Source of the DNA: OLB7 sp966250335
GTDB taxonomy: Bacteria; Bacteroidota; Ignavibacteria; OLB7
Length of the DNA stretch: 64,000 nt
Direction of reading: 5' to 3'
Assembly: GCA_966250335.1 (NCBI GenBank)
Contig: CBINGZ010000009.1
Location: 82,745 to 146,744, forward strand
Shown: one piece after another, positions 17,652-27,038 of the stretch
Layout: each line of letters opens with the position of its first letter
Numbering within the stretch: position 1 is the stretch's first letter
The notes under the pieces: generated by a model
The model's database searches: none
Seen by the model: the letters and a program-made list of their open reading frames with translations, nothing else
What the model was told of the DNA's origin: nothing
Translations under genes and position numbers: made by a program

Positions 17652-18902
17652 GTGAACCATGAGAAAATAGCGCTCGCCTATTCCGGCGGGCTCGATACGT
17701 CGGTGATTCTTCGCTGGCTTCAGGAAAAGTATGGAGCGGAGATCATCACCGTGACAGGTAATCTCGGGCAGAAGAAGGAGCTGACCGGGGTGGAGGAGAA
17801 GGCCCGTCTGGTGGGCGCCTCCGCGATCTATCTTCCCGATCTCCGCACGGAGTTCGTGAACGACTTCGTCTTCCCCGCGCTCCGCGCCGGAGCTCTCTAC
17901 GAGGGAGTCTATCCGATGGCGACGGCGCTCGGCCGCCCTCTGCTGGCGCGGACGCTGGCCGAGATCGCCCGTGCCGAAGGATGCACCGCCGTCGCCCACG
18001 GCTGCACCGGCAAGGGGAACGACCAGGTCAGGTTCGAGGCGTCGATCGCCGCGCTCGCGCCGGAACTGGAGGTGCTGGCCCCGGTCCGCGAGTGGGAGTT
18101 CCGTTCGCGCGAGGAGGAGATCGCCTATTGCGAGAAACACGGCATCCCGATCGCCGCCACGAAGGCAAGCCCCTACTCGATCGATGAGAACCTCTGGGGG
18201 ACGAGCATCGAATGCGGGATTCTGGAGGATCTCCGTGTGCCTCCCCCCGCCGACGCCTGGCAGCACACGACCTCTCCGATGAACGCGCCGGAGACCCCGG
18301 CCGAGATCACCGTGACCTTCCGCGATGGAATCCCCGTCGCCCTGAACGGCGCGGCGATCGACGGCGTCGATCTGATCGAGGCGCTCAACGAGCTGGGGGC
18401 GGCCCACGGCGTGGGGAGGATCGATCTGGTGGAGAACCGTCTGGTGGGGATCAAGTCGCGCGAGATCTACGAGGCCCCCGCCGCCGTGATCCTGCACAGG
18501 GCCCACAGCGAGCTGGAAAGGATCGTGCTCGATCGTGACACGATGCGTCAGAAAATGAGGATCGCCTCCGACTACGCCGATCTCATCTACAACGGTCTCT
18601 GGTATTCCCCCCTGCGCCTGGCGTTCGACGGGTTCATCCGCGAGACGCAGCGCACGGTGAACGGCTCGGTCTCGCTGCGGCTCTACAAGGGGACGATGGA
18701 GACGATGAGCCGGATCTCGCCGAACTCGCTCTACGATACGAATCTGGCGACCTACACCTCCGAGGATACCTTCGACCACAAGGCGAGCAAGGGGTTCATC
18801 GATATCTACAGCCTTCCGCTGCGGACCTGGAAGCGGGTCAACGATGCCGTGGCGCAGGCTGCGGCGCTCCCGGAGCCTGTTGAGGAGAGCCTGGCGGGTT
18901 GA
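17652..18902 (+). CDS. argG: Argininosuccinate synthase, GTG start
   Basis: 416 residues starting at GTG 17652; no ATG is available in frame at this position. The ATP-pyrophosphatase P-loop SGGLDTS is at 11-17, with GCTGKGNDQVRFE near 116-128 and KASPYSIDENLWG near 174-186 also typical. It condenses citrulline and aspartate. It lies 69 bp after argR with no terminator visible between, so it is most likely part of the same transcript. The end overlaps the beginning of the argH frame if a TTG at 18899 is used. Confidence 0.95.
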   Translation: MNHEKIALAYSGGLDTSVILRWLQEKYGAEIITVTGNLGQKKELTGVEEKARLVGASAIYLPDLRTEFVNDFVFPALRAGALYEGVYPMATALGRPLLARTLAEIARAEGCTAVAHGCTGKGNDQVRFEASIAALAPELEVLAPVREWEFRSREEEIAYCEKHGIPIAATKASPYSIDENLWGTSIECGILEDLRVPPPADAWQHTTSPMNAPETPAEITVTFRDGIPVALNGAAIDGVDLIEALNELGAAHGVGRIDLVENRLVGIKSREIYEAPAAVILHRAHSELERIVLDRDTMRQKMRIASDYADLIYNGLWYSPLRLAFDGFIRETQRTVNGSVSLRLYKGTMETMSRISPNSLYDTNLATYTSEDTFDHKASKGFIDIYSLPLRTWKRVNDAVAQAAALPEPVEESLAG

Positions 18903-18907
18903 AGGGG

Positions 18908-20341
18908 ATGAACGTCGACGAAGGGGAACCTGTCACTTCCAATACACGTATCGACATGTCCGGTCAGCGACTCTGGGGAGGGCGATTCGGCGAGACTCTT
19001 GCCGATGTCGCTTTCCGATATTCCTCATCGATCGAATACGACAGGCGGCTTGCCCGACACGATATCCGGGGGAGTATGGCGCACGCGTCGATGCTCGGCA
19101 GGTGCGGCGTCCTCTCTCCGGAGGAGGCCGATCTGATCGTGGAGGGGCTCGCCGGCATCGGCGCGGATCTCGACGACGGCCGGATACGGCTCTCCTCCGA
19201 CGAGGAGGATGTCCATCTGGCCGTCGAGCGGATCCTGATCGAGCGGATAGGGCCGGTCGGGGGGATGCTCCACACGGCGCGGAGCCGGAACGACCAGGTG
19301 GCGCTCGATCTCCGGCTCTATATTCTCGGCACGATAGATGATATGACGGCGGCGATCCGCGATCTTCAGCGGGCGTTCGTCAGGCAGGCGGAGCTTCATC
19401 GCGAAACGATGATGCCGGGCTACACCCACATGCAGCGGGCGCAGCCGATTCTGCTGGCGCATCATCTGCTCGCCTATGTCTCCATGCTCGATCGCGACGC
19501 CGGCAGGATGCTCGACTGCCGGCGCCGCGCCGATCGTTCCCCTCTCGGGGCCGCGGCCCTTGCGGGGACCTCCTTCCCGATCGACCGGTTCTCGACGGCG
19601 CTCGATCTCGGTCTATCGGATATCGATGAGAACAGCATCGATGCCGTATCCGATCGCGATGCGCTGCTGGAGTTCCTGTCGGCCGCGAGCATCACGATGA
19701 TGCATCTGAGCCGTGTCGCCGAGGAGCTTGTCCTCTGGTCGACCCGCGAGTTCCGCTACATCACCATCAGCGACGCCTACACGACCGGCAGCAGCATCAT
19801 GCCGCAGAAGAAGAACCCTGACATGGCCGAGCTGGTGCGGGGAAAGACGGGACGGGTCTACGGCGCGCTCATGAGCCTGCTGACGATGATGAAGGGACTT
19901 CCGCTCTCCTACAATCGCGATATGCAGGAGGACAAGCCCCCGCTCTTCGATGCGGCCGACACGCTGATGAACTCGCTGCTGGTGATGACCGGAATGATCG
20001 AGGCGACGACCTACCACACCGACCGCATGGAAGCGGCCGCCGCCGGCGAATATTCGACGGCCACCGAGCTGGCCGACTACCTTGTCAGAAAGGGAATCCC
20101 GTTCCGCGACGCGCACCACGTCGTCGGCCGTATCGTCGCCGAATGCGTGAGGCGCGGCTGCGAGCTGCACGATCTCTCGCCTTCCGATCTTCAAGAATTC
20201 TCCCCCCTCTTCCTCCCGGACGCCGTGCACGTCCTGGACCCGCGCGCGAGCATCAACGCCAAGCGCTCCTCCGGAAGCACCGGAGGGGAGGAGGTTCTGG
20301 TGCAGATCCGGAGGTGGAAGGAGAGACTGGGGATTTACTGA
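18908..20341 (+). CDS. argH: Argininosuccinate lyase
   Basis: 477 residues from ATG at 18908. Other possible starts are TTG 18899 (overlapping the argG stop) and ATG 18956 (MSGQRLWGGRFGE), which matches the usual family N-terminus most closely; the ribosome binding sites do not decide this. Motifs: LWGGRFGE, TARSRNDQVALDLR, PGYTHMQRAQP and the signature GSSIMPQKKNPD (near residue 294), which carries the catalytic Ser. It splits argininosuccinate to arginine and fumarate, the last step of the pathway. The 3' end overlaps the opposite-strand gene at 20335 by 7 bp, so the two transcripts converge. Confidence 0.95.
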   Translation: MNVDEGEPVTSNTRIDMSGQRLWGGRFGETLADVAFRYSSSIEYDRRLARHDIRGSMAHASMLGRCGVLSPEEADLIVEGLAGIGADLDDGRIRLSSDEEDVHLAVERILIERIGPVGGMLHTARSRNDQVALDLRLYILGTIDDMTAAIRDLQRAFVRQAELHRETMMPGYTHMQRAQPILLAHHLLAYVSMLDRDAGRMLDCRRRADRSPLGAAALAGTSFPIDRFSTALDLGLSDIDENSIDAVSDRDALLEFLSAASITMMHLSRVAEELVLWSTREFRYITISDAYTTGSSIMPQKKNPDMAELVRGKTGRVYGALMSLLTMMKGLPLSYNRDMQEDKPPLFDAADTLMNSLLVMTGMIEATTYHTDRMEAAAAGEYSTATELADYLVRKGIPFRDAHHVVGRIVAECVRRGCELHDLSPSDLQEFSPLFLPDAVHVLDPRASINAKRSSGSTGGEEVLVQIRRWKERLGIY

Positions 20342-20667
20342 TCCGCCCGCTCGACACGCTCCACATCGAGCAGATGCGGCTCCGCCGTTCTTCCCTTGAT
20401 CCGATACTTGTCGGGGATCATTCCGGTGAAGATCCGGCCGCGGATCGTGAGCTCCGCGCCGTCGTTCTCCTCGATGAACATATCGGCGAGTTCGTTCTGC
20501 GGCACGGAGACCACGATCGTCGTTCCATCCTTCAGCTCCAGCTTGTTCACGGCGAACGCCGGTTCCTTCGGGTAGATATATCGGCCCGTGATATCGACCA
20601 TCTCCCCCTCATGCCCCTCAAGGCATCGACGCGTGCCGCAGGAGGGGGGATCGGTATAATGCTTCAT
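20335..20667 (-). CDS. Small beta-rich protein paired with the DUF4157 gene
   Basis: 110 residues from ATG at 20667, with CGGAG 9 nt upstream. No known family was recognised with confidence. Cys10 and Cys15 lie near the N-terminus, then an apparent beta-rich fold: MVDITGRYIYP, LELKDGTTIVVSV, DGAELTIRGRIFTG and PHLLDVERVE. The alternation of short strands with G-x-I/F turns resembles an OB fold. The start is 15 bp after the stop of the DUF4157-containing gene on the same strand, so the two are almost certainly one operon. By position it could be an immunity protein, a chaperone or an adaptor for that protein. It overlaps the 3' end of argH by 7 bp on the opposite strand. Confidence 0.72.
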   Translation of the reverse strand: MKHYTDPPSCGTRRCLEGHEGEMVDITGRYIYPKEPAFAVNKLELKDGTTIVVSVPQNELADMFIEENDGAELTIRGRIFTGMIPDKYRIKGRTAEPHLLDVERVERADQ

Positions 20668-20682
20668 GATATCGGGCTCCGA

Positions 20683-22338
20683 TTAGTTGTCGGTGAAGAA
20701 CTGGTTGAGAATCCAGCCCGATTCGTTCAGCTTCGGTCCGGATGTGACGAGCACCTTCATCCAGCTCTGCCCCTTCCGGATGATCGTCACCTTGGTATCC
20801 TTGGAGAGGGTCTTCTTGCCGGCGGGAGCGGCCGGGTCATCCTCGAAAAAGACCCCGTCCTTGTTGACGATGCCGTTCAGCGTCTCCGGATGCTGCACCA
20901 CCATCGTCGTGAACTTGTCGTCGACGGCGTTGACGTTGGAGCTTGCCTCCGCCCACGACTGCTTCTTGCTCTCCGGGCCGTACATATCGAAGTAGTAGGG
21001 GACGCCGGAGCTGTCGTAATCCTCCAGTGTGATATAATCGTGACCGGAGGCCATGATGTTGAACCCGAAGTGGAAGTTGTATCCCGTCTCGGAGGCGCCC
21101 GGCATATCGCGCTCGCTGCCGATCGTGACCCCCTGGCCCACTTTCGGCACCGCGTACTTGTTGATGCCGTACTTCTCGCTCAACCTCTTCTGCTCGTCCG
21201 AGCTCAGTTTATCCCATTCCTTCAGCGCCTCCAGCCGGGTCAGCTTCTTGCCGAACTCGCGATCGAAGATCCGGATGTAGATCTCGCCCGACATCTTCTC
21301 GGTGGTGGAGACGATCCCCCCGGCCGAGTTGTCGTCGGCGATGTAGGCCGACGGGCCGGTAAACTCCTCGGTCGTCCCGCGCCTGGTGACGGCGGTGAAC
21401 GATTCGTAGCCTGCCTTTTCCGATCCGAGGATCTGCTGGCATGCCGTGCCGCAGTCGTCGACAAGGCTCGCCTCCCCTCCGCCGGCACGGTCGATCACCT
21501 TGAACTGCTTGAGCTTCAGCGTCGTCTTGGCCTTGCCGGGGGGAGAGGTCGTTATGTCGCCTCCCGATACCTCCTGCAGTTTCACCTTCGATTTGATATC
21601 GTCCAGCACCTTGTTCGAGCTCGCGATGTTGGCCGATTCGGCCCACGCCTTCCGTTTGTGGTCGAGCACCGCCATCTTTCCGTCGTCGGCGAGACGGTCG
21701 TAGGGGAGGCCGGTGACCTCCGTGTACTTCTGCACCGGCGCGCCGGTCGATCCGTTCCCGAATCCGCCGAAGCGTGGGGCGGGGGAGGGAAGAAGATCGG
21801 CTGCCGATTCTCCTCTGACGACCCGGTCGGCTACCTCGTCCGCGTTCCGTTCGTAGGTGTCTCCCTTCCGGCCGATGCCGTCACCCAGGCGCACGCCGTG
21901 CTGCTGCTGGATGATATGGGCCGCCTCGTGCGCGGCAATCCGGAGGCTCGGTGTTCCGCCGAACGCGATATTCTTCCCCGTGGCGTAGGCTGCGGCTCCC
22001 ATCCCCCGGGCCGAGCGTGCGGCCTCGGCCCCCGTATGGGCTCTCACGTCGTTCAGCCGGTGCCCCGTGCCGAAGGAGCGTCCGATCCTCTCCAGATAGG
22101 GGAGGGGGCCTCCGGCGCCCGAAGTGCCGCGCCGTGCCAGTCCGTGGGTCTCCTGCGGATGGAGCTCCGGCGACATCGGTATCGTGCTGACGTCGTGAGG
22201 GTTGGAGTGGGTCGCGCCGGGCGCGGATGCTTCCCGGGCCGTGAAGGGTCGGCTCAACATATCGGAATGAGAAGGGGCTTGCTGCGTGGCGATGATCCTT
22301 CCCGTCTCCCGACTCGGCTTCCGTGCAAACGTACGCAT
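20683..22338 (-). CDS. DUF4157 protein with cysteine-hydrolase-like and SH3-like C-terminal domains (putative injection-system effector)
   Basis: 551 residues from ATG at 22338; AGGAG 7 nt upstream supports this start over the longer frame to 22398. There is no signal peptide; the N-terminus MRTFARKPSRETG is like that of DUF4157 proteins. DUF4157 (about 84-178) shows NDVRAHTG, GAAAYATGKNIAFG, the zincin motif HEAAH (137-141) and YERNADEVAD. A second domain (about 285-465) has Cys296 in DDCGTAC, His423 in NFHFG, LEDYD and FDMYGPESKKQSW, an order of residues like papain-type cysteine hydrolases. Residues about 505-551 resemble a bacterial SH3 domain. DUF4157 is known to occur with extracellular contractile injection systems, often on effectors. 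No such system is in the window, so delivery is inferred. Confidence 0.8.
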   Translation of the reverse strand: MRTFARKPSRETGRIIATQQAPSHSDMLSRPFTAREASAPGATHSNPHDVSTIPMSPELHPQETHGLARRGTSGAGGPLPYLERIGRSFGTGHRLNDVRAHTGAEAARSARGMGAAAYATGKNIAFGGTPSLRIAAHEAAHIIQQQHGVRLGDGIGRKGDTYERNADEVADRVVRGESAADLLPSPAPRFGGFGNGSTGAPVQKYTEVTGLPYDRLADDGKMAVLDHKRKAWAESANIASSNKVLDDIKSKVKLQEVSGGDITTSPPGKAKTTLKLKQFKVIDRAGGGEASLVDDCGTACQQILGSEKAGYESFTAVTRRGTTEEFTGPSAYIADDNSAGGIVSTTEKMSGEIYIRIFDREFGKKLTRLEALKEWDKLSSDEQKRLSEKYGINKYAVPKVGQGVTIGSERDMPGASETGYNFHFGFNIMASGHDYITLEDYDSSGVPYYFDMYGPESKKQSWAEASSNVNAVDDKFTTMVVQHPETLNGIVNKDGVFFEDDPAAPAGKKTLSKDTKVTIIRKGQSWMKVLVTSGPKLNESGWILNQFFTDN

Positions 22339-22475
22339 CGGTGATCTCCTGCGGTTTGGTTCACAGTGGGTGTTGTCACAGATTCGGAGCCTCTGCATGC
22401 TCCCGGGGGGCGATACCGGGCGGCCCGAACATACGGCATCGACGGGAACGAGTCAACAGTGGGATGATTCGGCGA

Positions 22476-23024
22476 TCAGCGCGCGGCAGGATATTTCGCG
22501 ACGAGCTTTCGGACGGTGGTGATGTTGCGCACGGTGACTTTTGCCTTCAGGGTGCGCTCCATCCGGTCTCCGGAGAATTTCGGGTCGTTGACGCCGGGGC
22601 GGCGGAGCCAGTAGAGCTCCCGGCCGTGCGGGCCGAAATCGTTCAGATCGCTCCGGCAGCTCATGAGCCGGGCGATCGCCTCGTCGTCCGGCTCATCCTT
22701 CAGGAACGCCACCCAGAGGACCCGTCCCTCCATCTCCTCCTCCGACAGATCGAACGCCCTGTACTCCGCGACCCCGGCAAGCTGCGCCGGGGTTCTGAGA
22801 AAGGTCTCGACCTCGTACCCCAGGCTCTTCTTCAGATGTTCCTCTATCCGCCGTTCCAGCGCGGCGGCCCCGCGGGCGGGGGAGTCGAAGATCACATTTC
22901 CGCTGGCGATGAAGGTCGCCACATCGGTGAACCCCAGCTCCTCGAAAAGAGTCTGAAGACGATCCATCTTGACGGTACGACCGCCGACGTTGATGGCGCG
23001 GAGAAAGGCTATATATCGTGGCAT
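22476..23024 (-). CDS. DUF1697 family protein
   Basis: 182 residues from ATG at 23024 (MPRYIAFLRAINVGGRTVKM); the frame extends 29 codons further to 23111, but the upstream part is Cys/Arg-rich and unlike the family. The family hallmarks are visible: the N-terminal RAINVGG, the ATFIASGNVIF segment, and a C-terminal MERTLKAKVTVRNITTVRKL. The fold and length fit DUF1697, whose function is unknown. It lies 137 bp upstream of the DUF4157 gene on the same strand. Confidence 0.9.
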   Translation of the reverse strand: MPRYIAFLRAINVGGRTVKMDRLQTLFEELGFTDVATFIASGNVIFDSPARGAAALERRIEEHLKKSLGYEVETFLRTPAQLAGVAEYRAFDLSEEEMEGRVLWVAFLKDEPDDEAIARLMSCRSDLNDFGPHGRELYWLRRPGVNDPKFSGDRMERTLKAKVTVRNITTVRKLVAKYPAAR

Positions 23025-23114
23025 GCCGGATCGTGCGGGTGACGGTTGCTTCTCTGTGCGGCAATAATAGCATCCGCACGGGGAGCAGCGCAATCGGACC
23101 CGGGGGCTCACCGG

Positions 23115-25610
23115 TTACTGCGAGCCGCCCCCACCGCCGCCGCCTCCCTTCGTCTCCGACTTCTCCTGCCTGTGCGTCTCCATGCGCGGCGTGGTGCCGA
23201 AGGTATAGTTGAGGTAGAGGCCGACCCTGCGCGAGGTCCAGGTGCCGCTGGAGAGCGTGTAGAAATCGGGGGAGTCGTTGATGAACTCCCATCCCTGGAG
23301 GTTCAGGGGATCGCTCGCCTGGAGCGTCACGGTCAGCTTGTTGTCGAGCAGCCGCTGACGCAGCGAGACGTCCATGTGGAAATGTCCCTTCCGCTTCGTT
23401 GCGCCGACCTTCGGCTGCTGGTTGAAGTAGTTGCTCAGGCTGAGGGTCATTCCCTCCCACAGGGTCGCCGTCACGAACCCGTTCCCCTGGTAGCCGACGC
23501 CGGAGCTGGGGAGGTCGCCCGGAATATCGCTTCCCCTGTTCACCTTGTTGTAGACCGAGCCGGAGAGACGGAGATCGAGCCACGATAAGGGCTTCACGCC
23601 GACCGACATGCTCGTTCCGAGATTATAGGCGCCGTTGAAGTTCTCCGACCGTGAATAGGTCACACCGTTCACCAGCCGCTCGCTCCGTTCGATGTTCCCC
23701 CTGGTCGTGCCGTAGTAGGGGGTGACGGTCAGCGAGCTTCCCGATTCCCAGAACGCGCTGTAGCTCATCTCCATCGTCTGGGAGAACTCCGGTTCCAGAT
23801 CGGGGTTGCCGGAGAACTCCGCGAAGTCTCCCCATTTGATCCTCGTCGGGTTCAGCGCGTCGATGTCGGGGAGCGCAATGCTCCGCCTGTAGGATAGCGT
23901 CAGGCTGTGGGCGTCGGTGAAGTTGTAGCCGATCGAGCCGCTGGGGAAGAGGTTCGTGTAGTCACGCGATATGATCTCCGAACCCGAGGCATACTTGGCC
24001 GAGACGTTCGCCGCCTCCAGCCGCACTCCCGCCTGCAGGCTCAACTCCTTGATCGGCCTGTACGAAGCGTTGCCGTAGAGCGCATAGATCGTGTTCCGAG
24101 GGAGATAATGGTTCGTCTGCACCGTGTCCGGCACGAACTCTCCCGTCATCCTGTCTCTGTTGCTGACCGAGGTGTTGTTGTCGATCCAGTTGATCTCGTT
24201 CCTGGCCCCGAGCGAAAGCGTCAGTGTGTCGCTGATCGGATTTTCGTAATCGAGCGAGGTGATGAACGACGCGTTTCTGTTCTCGTTCGAATAGGTACGG
24301 CGGGAGCTTCTGAGGGAATCGAACGAATCGTCGGCCCGGAAATACTTGATGTCGTACGTGTTGCCGCCGTTGTACGCGTGTTCGTTGTACGCGGCGTCGA
24401 AGCTGATCTTGTGGTCCTGACCGAAATCGTGTCGCAGAAGGATGGAGGCGCTGCTGAAGCCCCCCGATCCGCCGTCGGCGTCCGGTGTGGTCGTATCACG
24501 ATAATATCCTATCCGCTGATCGGCCGCGTTGTAGAGAGAGTGGGCTCCGTACGACGTATAGTCGTTCATCCAGCGGTTGCTGTTGAACGAGAGGGAGACC
24601 AGATCCTTCTCGGTCAGCTTGTAGTCGACCTGCCCGTAGATATAGTAGGACTGGTTCTCGGACGCGGTCGTGCCCGTTCCCTGATCGCGCCGTTCATTCG
24701 TGTCGCGATAGTTTATGCGGATGCTCCTGTTCGTCCCCTCTCCCGGATCGTAGTTGTACCCTCCGCCGATCGATGCGTTCAGATCTCCGCCGTTGTAGAA
24801 GAGACCGCCGTTTGTTCTGGCCCCCACCCGTGTATCGACTCCCCCCGAGACGTTCCCGCCGAACATATCGCTCATCGTCTTGACCGAGACGATATTGATG
24901 ATCCCTCCCTGATTCTTCGCCTCGAACTGCGCCCCCGGGTTCGTTCGTATCTCGATATTCTTCACCATGCCGGAGGGGAGCGACTGGAGGAACTTGTTCC
25001 GCTGCTCGACCGGCATCGTCAGCGGGCGGCCGTTCATCATGATCGTCACGTTCTCCTCTCCGCGGAGCGACACCTTCCCCTCCTCGTCGACCTCCACCTG
25101 CGGGAGCTGTCCCAGAAGCTCGCTCACGTTGGTCGCCGTATAGGAGGGATTATCCTCCACATTATAGATCGTCTTATCGGCCTTTACCACCACCTGCTGC
25201 CGCTCCGTCGTCACCTCCACTTCCTTCCCCTCGACCGCGCCCGGCTGCAGTTTGATCTCCCCGAGGCTCAGGTTCGGCTTCGCGGCCGTGACCGTCACCT
25301 TCTCCACCGTATGCTTCTCGTACCCCACGTAGACGACCTCCAGGGTCCAGCTCCTGCCGAGCGGGATCTGGTCGATCGAGAAGGCTCCCTTCGCGTCGGT
25401 GAGATCCCCAAGGATCCTCGCCGTCGAATCGGCCGGGTCGCGGAGCTTCACGCTGGCCGAGACCATCGGCGACCCGGAAACGGCGTCCCTGACGGTGCCG
25501 GTGACGGTGCCGGTCGACTGGGCCAGCGCCACGATCGGCGCCAGGAAGAGGGCCATGAAGATGAGAACATCGGTCGACGGTCGGGTCGGAGGGTGTACGG
25601 GACGGCTCAT
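23115..25610 (-). CDS. TonB-dependent-receptor-like outer membrane protein
   Basis: 831 residues from ATG at 25610. A signal peptide (FMALFLAPIVALAQS) is followed by a carboxypeptidase-regulatory-like domain (about 32-120: GTVTGTVRDAVSGSPMVSAS), a plug region (about 130-230: NVSELLGQLPQVEVDEEGKV, MMNGRPL, IEIRTNPGAQF) and a C-terminal beta-barrel rich in alternating aromatic residues. This architecture matches the Bacteroidota outer-membrane beta-barrel family related to TonB-dependent receptors. The usual N-terminal TonB box is not evident. The protein ends in a run of eight glycines (KGGGGGGGG), unusual for a barrel that normally ends on an aromatic residue. The ligand is unknown. No SusD-like partner is adjacent. 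Confidence 0.85.
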   Translation of the reverse strand: MSRPVHPPTRPSTDVLIFMALFLAPIVALAQSTGTVTGTVRDAVSGSPMVSASVKLRDPADSTARILGDLTDAKGAFSIDQIPLGRSWTLEVVYVGYEKHTVEKVTVTAAKPNLSLGEIKLQPGAVEGKEVEVTTERQQVVVKADKTIYNVEDNPSYTATNVSELLGQLPQVEVDEEGKVSLRGEENVTIMMNGRPLTMPVEQRNKFLQSLPSGMVKNIEIRTNPGAQFEAKNQGGIINIVSVKTMSDMFGGNVSGGVDTRVGARTNGGLFYNGGDLNASIGGGYNYDPGEGTNRSIRINYRDTNERRDQGTGTTASENQSYYIYGQVDYKLTEKDLVSLSFNSNRWMNDYTSYGAHSLYNAADQRIGYYRDTTTPDADGGSGGFSSASILLRHDFGQDHKISFDAAYNEHAYNGGNTYDIKYFRADDSFDSLRSSRRTYSNENRNASFITSLDYENPISDTLTLSLGARNEINWIDNNTSVSNRDRMTGEFVPDTVQTNHYLPRNTIYALYGNASYRPIKELSLQAGVRLEAANVSAKYASGSEIISRDYTNLFPSGSIGYNFTDAHSLTLSYRRSIALPDIDALNPTRIKWGDFAEFSGNPDLEPEFSQTMEMSYSAFWESGSSLTVTPYYGTTRGNIERSERLVNGVTYSRSENFNGAYNLGTSMSVGVKPLSWLDLRLSGSVYNKVNRGSDIPGDLPSSGVGYQGNGFVTATLWEGMTLSLSNYFNQQPKVGATKRKGHFHMDVSLRQRLLDNKLTVTLQASDPLNLQGWEFINDSPDFYTLSSGTWTSRRVGLYLNYTFGTTPRMETHRQEKSETKGGGGGGGGSQ

Positions 25611-25791
25611 GGGGATTCGGGGAATAGGTTGTTGAAATCGATCCCCTGACGAACAAGGGAGAGAAGAGTTTCATCCGACTCGGTCGATGGAGGACAAGAC
25701 GACAAATAGACGCACGCCCTCCGGCCGGGTTCCCTGCAACCCGGCCGGTACATGGAATGAACCCTCGATTCGAACCGGGCGAGCCGCCCGA

Positions 25792-26853
25792 TTATCGTTG
25801 TGTGATCCTGTCGTGGGGTGTTCTCCGCAGGGTCAGCGCCCCCGCCACGGCCCACTGCTGGCTTTCGTGACGGAGAAGGGAGATCGCGACGGAGGGGGGG
25901 ATCCAGAGAAGCTCATGATCGGATTCGCCGATTCCCGACGGTTCCAGCGGCTCGGCCAGAAAGAAGGCGCATCGTTTGCGGTAGCGGGCGGGCTCGTCGA
26001 GCGGGTCGACAAGCTCGTCGCAGAGGCCGATCCTTTCGCCGAGCGCGATCATCAGACCGCATTCTTCAAGGGTTTCGCGGATCGCGGCATCTTCAGGCGT
26101 TTCCCCCGGTTCCTGGCCTCCGCCCGGCAGAGCGATTCCCTTCGGCGTCGAGACGACCGCCACTTCTCCCTGGGCGTTGAAGATCACGGCGTACCCTCCC
26201 GGCCGGAGGATGTAGTCGGAGCCCGGCGTCGACCGGCCGAATTCGAGGATCGGTGCCGGGGAGGAGATCTCCCCGTTGAGCGCCCCCAGCGGCCAGGAGG
26301 CGAGGAGTTCGGCGGCATCGGGTGTGCCGTGCAGCACCGAGAGCCGCGTGGCCCTGCCGACGATGCGGGTCGCCGACCTGTGGCATTCGGCGACGACGGC
26401 CGACAGTTCTCCGGTCGTCAGTCCATGTCCGATCGTGCAGTGCGGCACCCATCGTCCGGGCGTGTAGTAGGCGAGCGGCTCGGTCGCCGCGTTCAGGAAG
26501 ATGGGGTAGATCTCACGATGGAACGCCACCAGTTCCCCGGTCACGACGGGCGCCAGATAGACGACCCCGTCGGCGGTGGGGAAGATCCCGATGCCGGAGA
26601 AATCGAGTTCGAGAGAGGGACGGACCCGGCCGTTCATGGAGAGATATCGGGTCAGCCGCTCCACGTCGAGCTCCCGGCAGACGCCGAGCGAGAGGTGGGG
26701 AGGGGCGGCCCCGGCGTGCATGGGGCTGCCGAGTCCCATCGACGCAAGGCGGTTCCGGAGAGAGTCGATCTCCCGTTCCGAGTCCGGGTCGAGCTGAAGA
26801 ACAAGAGCGTAGCGAAGAGTCTCCATAACCATAGTGTTCAGATTATTCAACAT
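25792..26853 (-). CDS. Fusion of 2H phosphoesterase (2'-5' RNA ligase-like) and Nudix hydrolase
   Basis: 353 residues from ATG at 26853; an alternative start is ATG 26826 (METLRYALVLQ). The N-terminal half (about 14-190) has the two H-x-S/T motifs of 2H phosphoesterases: HLSL at His53 and HCTI at His138, with 85 residues between them. The C-terminal half (about 205-350) is a Nudix hydrolase: the box GGQEPGETPEDAAIRE-TLEECGL at 245-267 fits GX5EX7REUXEEXGU. 2H enzymes act on cyclic or 2'-linked phosphodiesters and Nudix enzymes on nucleoside diphosphates linked to other groups, so a two-step RNA-end or nucleotide repair reaction is possible (inference). It is followed by the TonB-like gene after 181 bp. 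Confidence 0.85.
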   Translation of the reverse strand: MLNNLNTMVMETLRYALVLQLDPDSEREIDSLRNRLASMGLGSPMHAGAAPPHLSLGVCRELDVERLTRYLSMNGRVRPSLELDFSGIGIFPTADGVVYLAPVVTGELVAFHREIYPIFLNAATEPLAYYTPGRWVPHCTIGHGLTTGELSAVVAECHRSATRIVGRATRLSVLHGTPDAAELLASWPLGALNGEISSPAPILEFGRSTPGSDYILRPGGYAVIFNAQGEVAVVSTPKGIALPGGGQEPGETPEDAAIRETLEECGLMIALGERIGLCDELVDPLDEPARYRKRCAFFLAEPLEPSGIGESDHELLWIPPSVAISLLRHESQQWAVAGALTLRRTPHDRITQR

Positions 26854-27038
26854 CTCACCCGGTCATCCGGTGCCCGGCGGGCGCTCTCTGCGGCGGGGGA
26901 GTATAAGAAGGTTGAGGGGATGGGACGTCGCGCGGTCGTCGAGAAATCTCCGTGAAATCGCCGCGACAGGAATGGAGACTTTCGTAGGTTGACGGCTTCA
27001 TTTTCGATAGACCTGCTAGATATTATCGTTGGACACTC

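Noticed and set aside
20740..22338. Calling the DUF4157 protein an active zinc peptidase because of HEAAH
   Set aside because: The HExxH of DUF4157 is a family feature; peptidase activity is not established from sequence, and the second domain is the more likely enzyme.
20143..22344. 733-codon plus-strand frame opposite the DUF4157 gene
   Set aside because: High-GC antisense frame with no domain; the minus strand has recognisable motifs and ribosome binding sites.
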